Source: Pararhodobacter sp.
GTDB taxonomy: Bacteria > Pseudomonadota > Alphaproteobacteria > Rhodobacterales > Rhodobacteraceae
Direction of reading: 5' to 3'
Length of the DNA: 48,930 nt
Assembly (NCBI GenBank): GCA_020832665.1
Contig: JAFIEG010000029.1
Span: 1-48,930, forward strand
Position numbers and translations under genes: made by a program. The notes beneath the pieces are model-generated. The model was not told the origin of the DNA. It worked only from the letters and a program-made list of their open reading frames with translations, and did no database searches. Positions 17,341 to 26,101 of this stretch are shown here, one piece after another; position 1 is the first letter of the stretch, and each line of letters opens with the position of its first letter.

Positions 17341-18169
17341 ATGAACAGCCGAAAGATTGCAATCGATTACGGTACGCTGGCCTGCCGCGACAGCGGCGGC
17401 GATGGCCCGCCCCTGCTGCTGATTCATGGCAATTCCGCGTGCAAGGAGGTGTTTCGCGCCCAGTTTGATTCGCCCATGCTGGCCGGTTACCGGCTGATCG
17501 CGCCCGATTTGCCGGGCCATGGTGCATCGGAGGATGCGCCAGAACCGGCTGCCGCCTATAGCTTTGGCGGCTATGCCGCAGCGCTCGAGCAGGTGATTGC
17601 CGCGCCGGGCCTGGCAAGGCCGGTTGTTTTCGGTTGGTCGCTGGGTGGGCATGCGGCGCTGGAGATGGCAGGTCGTGGCGCCGCGCTTTCCGGGGTGATG
17701 ATCTGCGGCACGCCGCCGGTGAAGCCCGAGCTTGACTGCCTGATGGCGGCCTTCAACATCGATCCGGCCGCCGAGGCCCTGGCCGGCAAGCGCGATTTCA
17801 CCGAGGAAGACGCACAGGCTTTCGCGCTGCATACCACTGGCGTTGGCGGGAAAGTGGACCCTCATCTGCTGGCCATGGTGCGCCGCACCGATGGCCGCGC
17901 GCGGGAAGTCATGTTCGGTTCGGTGGTGGCGGGCGTGCCGCTCGATGAGCAGGCATTGGTGGCGGAAATGTCGGTGCCGCTGGCGGTGGTCAATGGCGCC
18001 GAAGACCCGTTCATCAGGCACGCCTATCTCGATCAGTTCAACTATGCCTCCCTATGGCCGCGGGGGGGGGGTCGCCTTGCCGGGGGTGGGGCATGCGCCC
18101 TTCCTGCATGCGCCGGATCAGTTCAACCCGCTGCTGGCCGAATTCGCGGCAAGCTGCGTGACACGCTGA
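17341..18169 (+). pseudogene. Alpha/beta hydrolase, frameshifted at a 10-G tract
   Basis: The gene encodes an alpha/beta-fold hydrolase of about 275 residues when read across a frameshift. The N-terminal part has LLLIHGNSACKEVF (oxyanion region), the nucleophile elbow GWSLGG (Ser100) and the acid segment NGAEDPF (Asp222). At 18062-18071 ten consecutive G residues shift the frame by one. The alternative frame then gives the expected VGHAPFLHAPDQFNPLLAEF with the catalytic His, stopping at 18169. Without the shift the original frame runs to 18207 with an unrelated tail and no His. It is either a sequencing indel, a slippage-prone tract or a real inactivating mutation. Confidence 0.85.
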
Positions 18170-18203
18170 ACGCGCGGGCATGGCCGGAAAAAGCGGTGTG
18201 CGC

Positions 18204-18689
18204 CTAAGCCGGAATGCCGCCCTGCATGGTCAGGAAAACCCATTGCCGCCCGTCCTCGGCCCAGGCGATGACGTCATAGGTCTCGGGCGCCATACCCTCG
18301 ATTTCCATCCCCGGCGAGCCGATGGGCATCGCCGGCACCGCCAGCCCGCGCAGCCCCGGCGCCGCGTCTTCGAGCGCGCGGCGGATCGCCAGCGCCGGAA
18401 CATGGCCCTCCAGCACCAGCCCGCCATCGACCTGCGCCGCGTGGCAAGACAGCAGGTTCGAGGGCGTGCCCAGCTCGCGCCGGTGGCGGCCCACCTCTTC
18501 CACCGGGTGGCTGGCAATGTCGAAACCCTCGGCGCGAAGATGATCCATCCAGTGGCTGCAGCAGCCGCACCCCGGATGCCACCAGACATCGACACGCAGC
18601 CGGCTGGCAGCCGGCAGCGCCCCGGGCAGGGCAGAGGCGCCCAGCGCAGCCAGCCCGGTGGCCAGCAAGTGGCGGCGCGACGGTTTCAT
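18204..18689 (-). CDS. Exported DUF411 metal-binding protein
   Basis: The 161-residue protein has a twin-arginine-like signal ([18 protein letters not shown]) followed by the DUF411 core: [22 protein letters not shown] with Cys41, Cys43 and Cys44, a central [20 protein letters not shown], and [11 protein letters not shown] near the end. DUF411 proteins are periplasmic, bind copper-like metals and often lie near metal-resistance genes. The start at 18689 was chosen because it begins the signal peptide. It is divergent from a COG0523 metallochaperone gene, so a shared metal-homeostasis role is plausible. Its stop lies inside the tail of the broken hydrolase reading frame. Confidence 0.9.
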   Translation of the reverse strand: MKPSRRHLLATGLAALGASALPGALPAASRLRVDVWWHPGCGCCSHWMDHLRAEGFDIASHPVEEVGRHRRELGTPSNLLSCHAAQVDGGLVLEGHVPALAIRRALEDAAPGLRGLAVPAMPIGSPGMEIEGMAPETYDVIAWAEDGRQWVFLTMQGGIPA

Positions 18690-18850
18690 GGCTCGAACGC
18701 TCCCATCCAATCGGTGTGGGCCGATTCCAGCAGGAAAGGCGGCTTCTGGCAAGGGGCTTGCCCCACCCTTGGCGCGATGCCGCCGGGGGGTTAGGTTCGC
18801 CCCAGCAGCGCCGCGGATGCGCGGCACCGAAAACCGCACAGGAAACCGCC

Positions 18851-19978
18851 ATGCCAGCCGCCCCAATCCCCGTGACCCTGCTTACCGGCTTTCTGGGCTC
18901 GGGCAAGACCACGCTGCTCAACCATCTTCTGCGCCATCCGGGCATGGATCGCGCGGCGGTGGTGGTCAATGAGTTCGGCGAGATCGGGCTTGACCATGAC
19001 CTGATCGAACAGGGCAGCGAGGCCACGGTGCTGATGGCCTCGGGCTGCTTGTGCTGCACGGTGCGCGGTGATCTGGGCAACACGCTGGCGGGGCTTCTGG
19101 CGCGGCGGCAGGCGGGTGAGCTGGCGTTTGACCGCGTGGTTATCGAGACCACCGGCATCGCCGATCCCGGCCCCATCGTGCATGCGCTGGTGCTCGACCC
19201 CGAGCTGACGCATGATTTCGCGCTCGACGGCGTGGTGGTCACCGCCGATGCCGCCGCCGGCCCAGCCACGCTCGACCGCCAGTTCGAGGCGGTGCAGCAG
19301 ATTGCCATGGCCGACCGCATCGTGCTGACCAAGGTCGATCTGGTATCATCCGCCGCGCTTGAGCGCTTCGAGGCGCGCATCGCTACGATCAACCCGGGCG
19401 CGCCGCGCCTGCGCGCCGATCACGGGCGGCTGGACCCGGCGCAGCTATTCGCCATCGCCCCGGCTGCCGACAGCACCCCGGCCCAGGCGCTGAACTGGGT
19501 GGCCGCCGCCGAGGCGCCGGCGCCGAAGGCGCTGCCGCCGCTGAGCGGGCTTGGCGCTGGCCGGCCGGCGGCGCTTTCGGCAAACCCTCTTTCGCCGTCG
19601 CAAGATCACGGCCTGTTTGAACAGCCGCGCATGGCCGGCGCCAGCCATGCCAAAGCCAGCCCCGCCCCTAACAGCCATGACGGGCGCATCAGCGCACAAT
19701 CGGCCGAGATCGAAAAACCGATCCCCGCCATCGTCTTCGATCTGTGGCTGGAATCGCTGGTCAGCAGCGCCGCATCGGGCATCCTGCGGCTGAAGGCGGT
19801 GGTGCATGTCGAGGGGCTCGATCACCCCTTCGCGCTGCATGGCGTGCAGCATGTCTTTCACCCGCCGGTGGCGCTGACGCACTGGCCCAGGGGCGATACC
19901 GTGTCGCGCATCGTGATCATCGGGCGCGACCTGCCGCCGGGCTATCTGGAGGAAAGCCTGCATTTTCTGCGCGCGTAG
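18851..19978 (+). CDS. COG0523 G3E GTPase, CobW-like metallochaperone
   Basis: The 375-residue protein belongs to the G3E P-loop GTPases that deliver metals such as zinc or cobalt. It shows Walker A GFLGSGKT (residues 13-20), the metal-binding CxCC motif GCLCC (Cys66, 68, 69), the ETTGIADP switch motif and VLTKVDLV for guanine specificity. A Pro/Ala/Ser-rich linker with scattered His (about residues 220-290) leads to the C-terminal CobW_C domain ([13 protein letters not shown]). The metal is not determined by the sequence. Divergence from the DUF411 gene suggests a joint role in metal supply or stress. Confidence 0.93.
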   Translation: MPAAPIPVTLLTGFLGSGKTTLLNHLLRHPGMDRAAVVVNEFGEIGLDHDLIEQGSEATVLMASGCLCCTVRGDLGNTLAGLLARRQAGELAFDRVVIETTGIADPGPIVHALVLDPELTHDFALDGVVVTADAAAGPATLDRQFEAVQQIAMADRIVLTKVDLVSSAALERFEARIATINPGAPRLRADHGRLDPAQLFAIAPAADSTPAQALNWVAAAEAPAPKALPPLSGLGAGRPAALSANPLSPSQDHGLFEQPRMAGASHAKASPAPNSHDGRISAQSAEIEKPIPAIVFDLWLESLVSSAASGILRLKAVVHVEGLDHPFALHGVQHVFHPPVALTHWPRGDTVSRIVIIGRDLPPGYLEESLHFLRA

Positions 19979-20125
19979 CCGCCGGTGCAGGCGCACAACC
20001 TGTAGCGCCGCGCCAGCCAGCCGGTGGCACAAATTGCCGGAAGGGGTAAAACCCGGCTATCAAGGCGCGGGCCGATGCGGTATTTTTCCACAAAGGCCCG
20101 CCGAGAGGGGTAGGGAGGTTGCAGC

Positions 20126-20989
20126 ATGCCGCGCGCGGTGCAGATATTCGAACCCGAACAGCCCACAAGCGGGGTTGTGTTTGGCTCGCCGCATAGCGGG
20201 CGGCTCTATCCGCCCGATCTGCTGTCGAGCGCGCAGCTCGATCCGCTCGCGCTGCGCTCGTCGGAAGATGCCTATCTTGATCTGCTGCTCGCCGCGGCCC
20301 CGCGCCACGGTGCGCCGCTGATCACCACCCAGGTGCCGCGCGCCTATGTCGATTTCAACCGCGCCGAGACCGAGCTTGACCCGGCGCTGATCGAGGGTGC
20401 GCCGCGCGGCGCGGCCAATCCGCGCATAGGCTCGGGGCTGGGGGTGATCGCGCGGGTGGTCGCCGGCGGCAGGCCGATCTATCGCGGCAAGCTGGCCCTG
20501 AGCGAGGCCGAAAGGCGCATCGACACCTATTGGCGCCCTTATCACCAGGCGCTGGATGCGCTGCTTGAGCGGCAAAGGGCGCGTTTCGGCAGGGCGATTT
20601 TGTGCGACATGCATTCCATGCCCTCCGAGGCGGCGCCCGAGCGGTTGCTGCGCAATATCCGCCGCCCCGAGGTCATTCTGGGCGATCGCTACGGTGCCGC
20701 CTGCGACCCGGTGCTTCTGGCCGAGATCGAGGATGTCTGGCGCCGCGCCGGTTTTCGCGTGGCACGCAACGCGCCATTCGCCGGCGCCTATATCCTGCAG
20801 CGCCATGGCCGACCGGCGCAGGGGGTCAACGCCGTCCAGATCGAGATCGACCGCGCGCTCTATCTCGATGAAAGTCGCGTCGAGCCCGGCCCGCGCTTCG
20901 AGGGCTTCTGTCAGGTCATGGCGGGGGTCGTCGCCGAAATCGCCGCCATCGGTGCGGCGGAAGGCGGGGCGCGGCTGGCGGCTGAATGA
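20126..20989 (+). CDS. N-formylglutamate amidohydrolase family protein
   Basis: The 287-residue protein matches the FGase family (PF05013): VVFGSPHSGRLYPPDL near the N-terminus, VPRAYVDFNRAETELDP, and ILCDMHSMPSE, whose Asp and His likely bind the catalytic metal. Classical members (HutG) hydrolyse N-formyl-L-glutamate in histidine breakdown, but no hut genes are nearby and many paralogues act on other formyl or acyl amino acids. A GGGAGG site precedes the ATG at 20126. It lies upstream of an ABC importer on the same strand, 244 bp away, so a link to its substrate is possible. Confidence 0.88.
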   Translation: MPRAVQIFEPEQPTSGVVFGSPHSGRLYPPDLLSSAQLDPLALRSSEDAYLDLLLAAAPRHGAPLITTQVPRAYVDFNRAETELDPALIEGAPRGAANPRIGSGLGVIARVVAGGRPIYRGKLALSEAERRIDTYWRPYHQALDALLERQRARFGRAILCDMHSMPSEAAPERLLRNIRRPEVILGDRYGAACDPVLLAEIEDVWRRAGFRVARNAPFAGAYILQRHGRPAQGVNAVQIEIDRALYLDESRVEPGPRFEGFCQVMAGVVAEIAAIGAAEGGARLAAE

Positions 20990-21233
20990 GCCGCGCCGCG
21001 AAGGCGTTTCCGGCGCCGCTTTTTTCGGCATTATCAAGAAACACCGACAGGTGCTTTTCATCAATTCTTGTAGTCAGCTTGCGGCTGTGCCGTAATAGTT
21101 GGCGCGAGGGCATGTTCGTGCCTTTTCCTGCCGCATGTCTCGCCAGTTGCGCAGGGCAACGCCGGGAAAGCTCGACGAACATGACCACCATAACGCAAGA
21201 AACAGCACGACCGATCCAGCAAGGAGAAACGCC

Positions 21234-22250
21234 GTGACCAGACATCTCATTACCGCCGGCCTTCTGGGCGCCGCCCTGGCGCTGCCCGCGACGGCCCCGC
21301 AGGCACAGACCAACATGCCCTTCGCGCTCGACTGGCGCTTCGAGGGCCCGTCGGCGCCCTATTTTCTGGCCATAGACAATGGCCATTTCACCGCCGAGGG
21401 GCTCAGCGTCGAGGTATCGCCCGGCCAGGGCTCGCTCGATGCCATCCCCAAGGTGGCCACCGGCGCTTACCCGGTGGGCTTTGCCGATTTCTCCAGCCTC
21501 GTGCGCTTCATCGACCAGAACCCCGAAGCCCCCGTCACCGGGGTGATGGTGCTGTATGACAAGCCCGCCTTCGCCATCGTCGGCCGGCGCAGCCAGGGGG
21601 TTGAAGTGCCTTCCGATCTCGAAGGCCGCACCCTGGGCGCACCGCCCCCCGATGGCGCCTGGGCGCAGTTTCCCATCTTCGCCGCCGCGCAGGGGCTCGA
21701 TGTCGATTCCATCACCATCGAGCCGGTGGGCTTTCCCACCCGCGAGCCGATGCTCGCAGAGGGCCAGGTCGATGCCGTGACCGGCTTTTCCTTCACCTCC
21801 TATCTCAACACCGTGCGGCTGGGGGTCGACCCCGAAGACATCTCGGTCATGCTGATGGCTGATTACGGTGTGGCGCATTACGGCAATGTCATCATCGTCA
21901 ACACCGATTTCGCCGAGGCCAACCCCGATGCCGTTACCGGCTTCCTTCGCGCGGTGGCCAACGGGCTGCGCGACACGGTGGCCGACCCCGAAGCCGGCGT
22001 TGCCGCCATCGCCGAGCGCAACCCGGCGCTTGATTCGACGCTGGAACTGGAACGGCTGGAGATCGCGCTGCGCGACAACATCCTCACCGACTGGGTGATG
22101 GAGAACGGGCTGGGCAATATCGATGCCGAGCGCATGGCGCTGTCGCTGGAGCAGATCGGCATGGTCTATGACTTCCAGCAACCCGCCGATGCCGCGCGCT
22201 ACTTCACCGACGCCTATCTGCCCACTGACGGCAGCCTGTCGATGCAGTGA
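21234..22250 (+). CDS. ABC importer substrate-binding protein, NMT1/SsuA type
   Basis: The 338-residue periplasmic protein starts at GTG with an AAGGAG site eight bases upstream. A signal peptide (HLITAGLLGAALALPATA) is followed by a NMT1/THI5-like fold: FALDWRFEGPSAPYFLAIDN, GAYPVGFADFSSLVRF and LGAPPPDGAWAQFP. The family takes up pyrimidine precursors, sulfonates, nitrate or related nitrogen compounds; the ligand cannot be read from the sequence. No lipobox is seen. The ATP-binding and permease genes follow, giving a complete SsuABC/ThiXYZ-like importer. No TPP riboswitch was found in its 244-bp leader. Confidence 0.9.
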   Translation: MTRHLITAGLLGAALALPATAPQAQTNMPFALDWRFEGPSAPYFLAIDNGHFTAEGLSVEVSPGQGSLDAIPKVATGAYPVGFADFSSLVRFIDQNPEAPVTGVMVLYDKPAFAIVGRRSQGVEVPSDLEGRTLGAPPPDGAWAQFPIFAAAQGLDVDSITIEPVGFPTREPMLAEGQVDAVTGFSFTSYLNTVRLGVDPEDISVMLMADYGVAHYGNVIIVNTDFAEANPDAVTGFLRAVANGLRDTVADPEAGVAAIAERNPALDSTLELERLEIALRDNILTDWVMENGLGNIDAERMALSLEQIGMVYDFQQPADAARYFTDAYLPTDGSLSMQ

Positions 22251-22417
22251 CGCGTTGCGCCCGCCCGCAAGGCAGCGGGCGGCAAAAGCGCGTTCGAACG
22301 CGCTTGCCACGGCGCTTGCAGGTGCCGTGGCCAAGCAGCGGGCGACGGGTATTGGTGGGCGCTGGCTCGCCCCCTGACCCGGCGCCCGTTACGCAGAATT
22401 GCAGGAATGCAGGATGG

Positions 22418-23230
22418 ATGAAGGGGCCTGGCTTGGGCAATCTGATCGAAATCAAGGGCGTCACGCATGCCTACAAGACAAAGGCCGGGCCGCTTCCGGT
22501 GCTCGAAAAGCTCGACATTGCCGTCGCCGAGGGCAGCTTTTGCGCCGTTGTCGGCCCTTCGGGCTGCGGCAAGTCCACGTTGACGCGGCTCATCGCCGGG
22601 CTGATGTTCCCCGATGAGGGCGAGGTCTGGCTGCATGGCGAGCTTGTGAAAAGCCCGCGCAAGACGGTGGGCATGGCCTTTCAGAACCCGGTGCTGCTGG
22701 AATGGCGCACGATCTTGCAAAACGTCATCCTGCCGCTGGAAATTGTTGCCCCGCGCATGCCCCGGCGCCAGAAGGAGGCGCGCGCGCTGGAACTGCTGGA
22801 AATGGTCGGGCTAACGGGGTTCGAGCACAAGCGCCCGTCCGAGCTTTCCGGCGGCATGCGCCAGCGCGCCAGCCTGTGCCGGTCGCTGGTGCACAAGCCC
22901 GATGTGCTGATCCTCGACGAGCCCTTTGGCGCGCTCGATGCCTTCACCCGCGAGGATCTGTGGCAGACCATGCACGAACTGCGCCAGCGCGAGCCGGTCA
23001 CCGCGGTGCTGATCACCCATGATCTGCGCGAGAGCGTCTATCTGGGCGATCAGGTGGTGGTGCTGTCGGGCCGCCCGGCGCATACCCAGCATGTGATGGA
23101 TATTCCCATCCCCGGGCCGCGACCGCTCGACATGCTCTACAACAAGGATTCGGTCGACAGGCTGGCGGTGCTGCGCAAGCAGATCCAGATCGCCCAGGGC
23201 CGCACCGGCAACGAGGAGCGGGCATCGTGA
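22418..23230 (+). CDS. ABC importer ATP-binding protein, SsuB/TauB type
   Basis: This 270-residue ATPase energises the NMT1-type importer. Walker A is VGPSGCGKST (from residue 45), the Q-loop MAFQNPVLLEWRT, signature LSGGMRQRASL, Walker B VLILDEPFGALD and the switch histidine LITHDLRESV. These match the nitrate/sulfonate/taurine class. The ATG at 22418 is preferred, although an ATG at 22414 out of frame and an in-frame TTG at 22433 are nearby. The stop overlaps the start of the permease gene (GTGATG), showing tight coupling. Confidence 0.93.
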   Translation: MKGPGLGNLIEIKGVTHAYKTKAGPLPVLEKLDIAVAEGSFCAVVGPSGCGKSTLTRLIAGLMFPDEGEVWLHGELVKSPRKTVGMAFQNPVLLEWRTILQNVILPLEIVAPRMPRRQKEARALELLEMVGLTGFEHKRPSELSGGMRQRASLCRSLVHKPDVLILDEPFGALDAFTREDLWQTMHELRQREPVTAVLITHDLRESVYLGDQVVVLSGRPAHTQHVMDIPIPGPRPLDMLYNKDSVDRLAVLRKQIQIAQGRTGNEERAS

Positions 23231-23997
23231 TGCAGATCAACTGGCAGAAGATCCTCGTGCCTATCATCGCCATGGCGATTCTCGTCGGCTTCTGGGAATG
23301 GCTGGTCTGGTACAAGGGCTGGCGCACCTTCCAGATGGCCGCGCCATCCGATCTGTGGCCGGCCTATCGCCGCCATGAGGCGCTGTTCTGGCAATATGGC
23401 TGGCAGACGCTGTGGCGCACCGTGGCCGGGCTGGCGATCGCGGTGGTGGTCGGCACCTTCCTGGGCATGATCATGGGGCTGAGCCGGATCATGAACGATG
23501 CGCTCTACCCCATCCTGGTGGGCTTCAACGCCATCCCCAAGGCCACGGTGGTGCCGGTTATCGCGCTCATCTTCATCGGCCAGCACGATTTCAACACCGT
23601 GCTGATGGCGTTCCTGATCAGCTTCTTTCCCATCGCGGTTTCGGTCGCCATCGGGCTGAGCACGCTGGAGCCTGAATACCGCGACATTCTGCGCTCGCTG
23701 GGCGCCAGCCGCTTTACCGTGTTCTGGAAGATCGCCTTGCCCAAGACCCTGCCCGAATTCTTTGGCGCGCTGAAGGTGGCGGCCACGCTGGCATTCATCG
23801 GTACCAATCTTGTCGAGATCATCACGCCGCACGGGCGCGGGCTGGGGCATCTGTTTCAGAGCGCGCAGACCAACAGCGACTTCCCGCTGATGTTCGCGGT
23901 GCTGATCGCGCTCGCCGTGCTGGGGATCTTTCTCTATTATGTGGTGGTCGCGCTTGAGCGCATCTTCGCCGGCTGGGCCGAGCGCCGCCCGACCTGA
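23227..23997 (+). CDS. ABC importer permease, SsuC/TauC type
   Basis: The 256-residue inner-membrane permease has about six transmembrane segments and the cytoplasmic EAA loop EYRDILRSLGASRFTVFWKI that contacts the ATPase. Segments VVGTFLGMIMGL and GRGLGHLFQSAQTNSDFPLM are typical of the nitrate/sulfonate permease family. Translation can begin at GTG 23227 or at the adjoining ATG 23230, both overlapping the ATPase stop. It is the last gene of the importer operon; the following gene is on the opposite strand. Confidence 0.93.
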   Translation: MMQINWQKILVPIIAMAILVGFWEWLVWYKGWRTFQMAAPSDLWPAYRRHEALFWQYGWQTLWRTVAGLAIAVVVGTFLGMIMGLSRIMNDALYPILVGFNAIPKATVVPVIALIFIGQHDFNTVLMAFLISFFPIAVSVAIGLSTLEPEYRDILRSLGASRFTVFWKIALPKTLPEFFGALKVAATLAFIGTNLVEIITPHGRGLGHLFQSAQTNSDFPLMFAVLIALAVLGIFLYYVVVALERIFAGWAERRPT

Positions 23998-24114
23998 GCG
24001 CGGGGCAGTGCGGCGCGCAATGGCGTTGGCACCGATGCGATGCCCGGTCATTCGCCCGCCCATCAAGAGCGGGCGAATGCCGGATTGAAACGAGCCTATC
24101 GCGCCATTGCCCGC

Positions 24115-24912
24115 TCAGTGCAGGGTCGGTGCTTGTGGCTTGCCCGCCGCCGACGTCTTCCCGTCGGCCTTGGTGGCTGACTTCTCCGCAGCTTTCTGCG
24201 CGGGGTTCTCGGTGCGGGGTGCCTCGGCTTGCGTTTCGACGGGTTTTGCCGCCGGCGCTGGCGCGCCGGGTTTGCCTTCCGGCTTTGGCGCAGCGGCTTT
24301 GCCAGCCGGGGCCGGCTTGGCTGAAGCCGCCTTGGCAGGGGTCGGCGCGGCAGGGGCCGCTTGAGCCGGCGCAGGCTGCGCGGCGGATTGCTCTGCCTTG
24401 CCCGGCTTGGCCGGCGCGGTTTTTGCGGGCGCAGGCTGTGTAACGGCAGACTTGGCCGTTGCCGGGGCCGGCGAGGGCCTGGCGCCGGATGTCGCCCCGG
24501 CGCCGGTGTTTGCTGCCGCCCCGGGGGCAGTCGCGGCCTTGCCGGTGCTTGCAGTGGCGCCCCCGGGTTTGCCGCCGGCGATCTTGGCCGCGCCGCTCTT
24601 GCGCGCTGCCGGGGCGGGTTTGGCGGCGGTAGCCTTTTTCGGGGCCTTCCTTCTGGCAGACGCCTTGCTGGCAGGCGCCTCGCGCGTTGCCGGTGCACTG
24701 CGCGCGGGCTTGCCCGCGCCGCCCTGCCCGCCGCCGGCGATCTCTTTCATCGCCTCTGCCTCGCGGGCCAACTCGGCGGCCGACTCATGCGGCAGGCGCC
24801 CTGCGAACGAGCCCCAGAAGCGCATGGTGAACTCCATCTGCTGTCGCCACAGCCGCGCCCAGAAGGTAACACTCTGCCCCCAGAACTCGGTGGGTTGGTT
24901 GCGTCTGTCCAT
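24115..24912 (-). CDS. Ala/Pro/Lys-rich protein with aromatic N-terminal helix
   Basis: The 265-residue protein has two parts. Residues 1-60 form an amphipathic, Trp/Phe-rich helix region (FWGQSVTFWARLWRQQMEF, then AAELAREAEAMKEIAGG). The remaining 200 residues are a low-complexity Ala-Pro-Lys tail resembling histone H1-like or AlgP-like tails, with many PAPAK and KPA repeats. The N-terminal part recalls phasin-type polyhydroxyalkanoate granule proteins, but no pha gene is near, so this is only a suggestion. The ATG at 24912 has a GAGGAGAA site. The tail could bind DNA or a polyanion. Confidence 0.75.
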   Translation of the reverse strand: MDRRNQPTEFWGQSVTFWARLWRQQMEFTMRFWGSFAGRLPHESAAELAREAEAMKEIAGGGQGGAGKPARSAPATREAPASKASARRKAPKKATAAKPAPAARKSGAAKIAGGKPGGATASTGKAATAPGAAANTGAGATSGARPSPAPATAKSAVTQPAPAKTAPAKPGKAEQSAAQPAPAQAAPAAPTPAKAASAKPAPAGKAAAPKPEGKPGAPAPAAKPVETQAEAPRTENPAQKAAEKSATKADGKTSAAGKPQAPTLH

Positions 24913-25177
24913 GAATTTCTCCTCGCTGCGAATCGATTTCGTCATTGATGCCTCGTCAGTGCTGCCCCACAGGGTGACAGCCCGCCTTGACCTTGCTCAA
25001 CCGGACAGCGGCAATCCGGCGTCAATTGTGCGTGACGGTGGCCGAAAATCGCGCATCAAGGCGCCAGCCCGGCCGATCACCGCCGCATTTTCGCGCGCGC
25101 GGCGAAAGGTAAGGTGGCGAGTGCGGGCCCTGCGGCAAGTGGCAGGGCAGCGCCCTGACAGGGCCGGCGGAAAGCCC
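24913..25177. other. Intergenic region before the tRNA-Val promoter
   Basis: No gene is seen between the divergent Ala/Pro/Lys-rich gene and the tRNA promoter. It contains a perfect CAGGGC-AGC-GCCCTG dyad at 25143-25157, just upstream of the tRNA -35 box, with a further partial copy (ACAGGGCC) following it. Confidence 0.5.
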
Positions 25178-25206
25178 TTGAACACGCACGCGAAGGCTTT
25201 TATAGA
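25178..25206 (+). promoter_or_regulatory. Sigma-70 promoter of tRNA-Val
   Basis: TTGAAC and TATAGA are separated by exactly 17 bases and lie about 55 bases upstream of the mature tRNA-Val 5' end. Both boxes are close to the sigma-70 consensus, and the run of T at the end of the spacer is unusual in this GC-rich DNA. Confidence 0.75.
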
Positions 25207-25260
25207 CCGCGCATCGACGCGGCCTTGCCAGCGCGGTTTTGCCGTATGCGGGTCAAGTCG

Positions 25261-25335
<75 letters not shown>

Positions 25336-25426
25336 TCGCCCCGCCACGGGGTACGTGATCGCCGCGCCCCGAAAGGGGCGCAAGTCATTGAGGGGCGCCG
25401 CGCGCGCCGCGAAGAGGAGAAGGCCG

Positions 25427-25552
25427 ATGAAGGTCAGGAATTCGCTGCGCTCGCTCAAGCAGCGCCACCGCGATTGCCAGATCGTGCGCCGCAAGGGCCG
25501 CGTCTATGTGATCAACAAGACCCAGCGCAAGTTCAAGGCCCGCCAGGGCTGA
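25427..25552 (+). CDS. rpmJ: 50S ribosomal protein L36, cysteine-poor form
   Basis: This 41-residue protein is bL36 of the large subunit. It matches the zinc-independent (C-minus, YkgO-like) type: [20 protein letters not shown] followed by [13 protein letters not shown]. Only one Cys is present, whereas the zinc form has three Cys and one His. A GAAGAGGAGAA ribosome site lies upstream. In alphaproteobacteria this form is usually the only L36, so it is probably not a zinc-starvation paralogue here. Confidence 0.97.
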   Translation: MKVRNSLRSLKQRHRDCQIVRRKGRVYVINKTQRKFKARQG

Positions 25553-25634
25553 ACCGCCGCATCGCCGCCCGGCAATCGGGTGAGGCAAGGCATGATGCGC
25601 GTTTCAGGCGATCGGATCGGAAGACACGGGCGGA

Positions 25635-25680
25635 AATAACCGCTGGTTTGCCCGATCCGGTCGCCCGGAAACCGCACGCA
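25635..25680. repeat. Dispersed AATAACCGCTG element, copy 1
   Basis: This ~46-bp segment downstream of rpmJ starts AATAACCGCTGGTTTGC and ends near GGAAACCGC. It aligns with 35882-35922 upstream of the folC stop, with the same order of blocks (AATAACCGCTG, TTGC, TCC, CCG, AAACCGC). About three quarters of positions agree by eye. Its role is unknown. Confidence 0.5.
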
Positions 25681-25710
25681 ACCGCCGGGGCCAGCGCCCG
25701 CGGCGGTTTT
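25681..25710 (+). terminator. Intrinsic terminator downstream of rpmJ
   Basis: The arms ACCGCCG (25681-25687) and CGGCGGT (25701-25707) form a stem extended inward by GGGC/GCCC pairing, followed by TTTT. It is the likely end of the tRNA-Val/rpmJ transcript. Confidence 0.7.
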
Positions 25711-25975
25711 CATGCGTTCCACGCGCATGGGAATGGCCTTGGGTGAAAGGCTGTCGCGCCGCCATGTCGACATCGATCCGGGGCAGCGACCACCCCGGTG
25801 GCAGGGTCGCATCTGTGATCCTGCATTCCTTTCAAAGATCAACTCGGCAGGCGCTTTCGCCGCCCGCGCCGCAACCGATACAACGGGCCGAAAGCGATAT
25901 CATTCCGTCTCCGGTTGCCCGGTCCGGCATGACGAAGATGCCCCCTTGCCATCGGCGAGTATCGAACAGGGGATG
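25711..25975. other. Non-coding stretch between rpmJ terminator and inverted repeat
   Basis: No credible gene is seen here. Open frames are short, lack ribosome sites and have no recognisable protein features. The stretch ends in the perfect inverted repeat that begins at 25976. Confidence 0.5.
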
Positions 25976-26033
25976 GCGGGTTGAACCCCGCCCTACAACC
26001 TGGCGCGCGCCCGAAGGGCGGGGTTCAACCCGC
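25976..26033. repeat. Perfect 19-bp inverted repeat
   Basis: The arm GCGGGTTGAACCCCGCCCT (25976-25994) is matched exactly by AGGGCGGGGTTCAACCCGC (26015-26033) across a 20-base spacer. Each arm also has internal dyad character (GCGGGTTGAACCCCGC). The element lies between convergent rpmJ and the hypothetical gene at 26102. Similar arms are, from memory, a frequent intergenic palindrome in Rhodobacteraceae. No transposase is nearby. Confidence 0.9.
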
Positions 26034-26101
26034 CCTCGTGGTTCGCTCAAGCGAGGGCAAGTCCAGCCCGAGCCGCCCGATGTGACCAGACCGATTTCCT
26101 G

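Noticed and set aside
21060-21095. Promoter TTGTAG...TAATAG upstream of the NMT1-type importer
   Set aside because: The spacing is 19 bases and the -35 is weak, so it was not listed.
20990-21233. TPP or other riboswitch in the leader of the NMT1-type importer
   Set aside because: The CTGAGA and other conserved TPP blocks are absent, and no other known riboswitch core is recognised.
24096-24698. Arg/Pro-rich minus-strand reading frame
   Set aside because: It is another frame of the Ala/Pro/Lys-rich gene and is only produced by its low-complexity composition.
25427-25552. rpmJ as a zinc-starvation paralogue
   Set aside because: It is the cysteine-poor form, but this is the normal L36 of alphaproteobacteria and no Zur-like site is visible.
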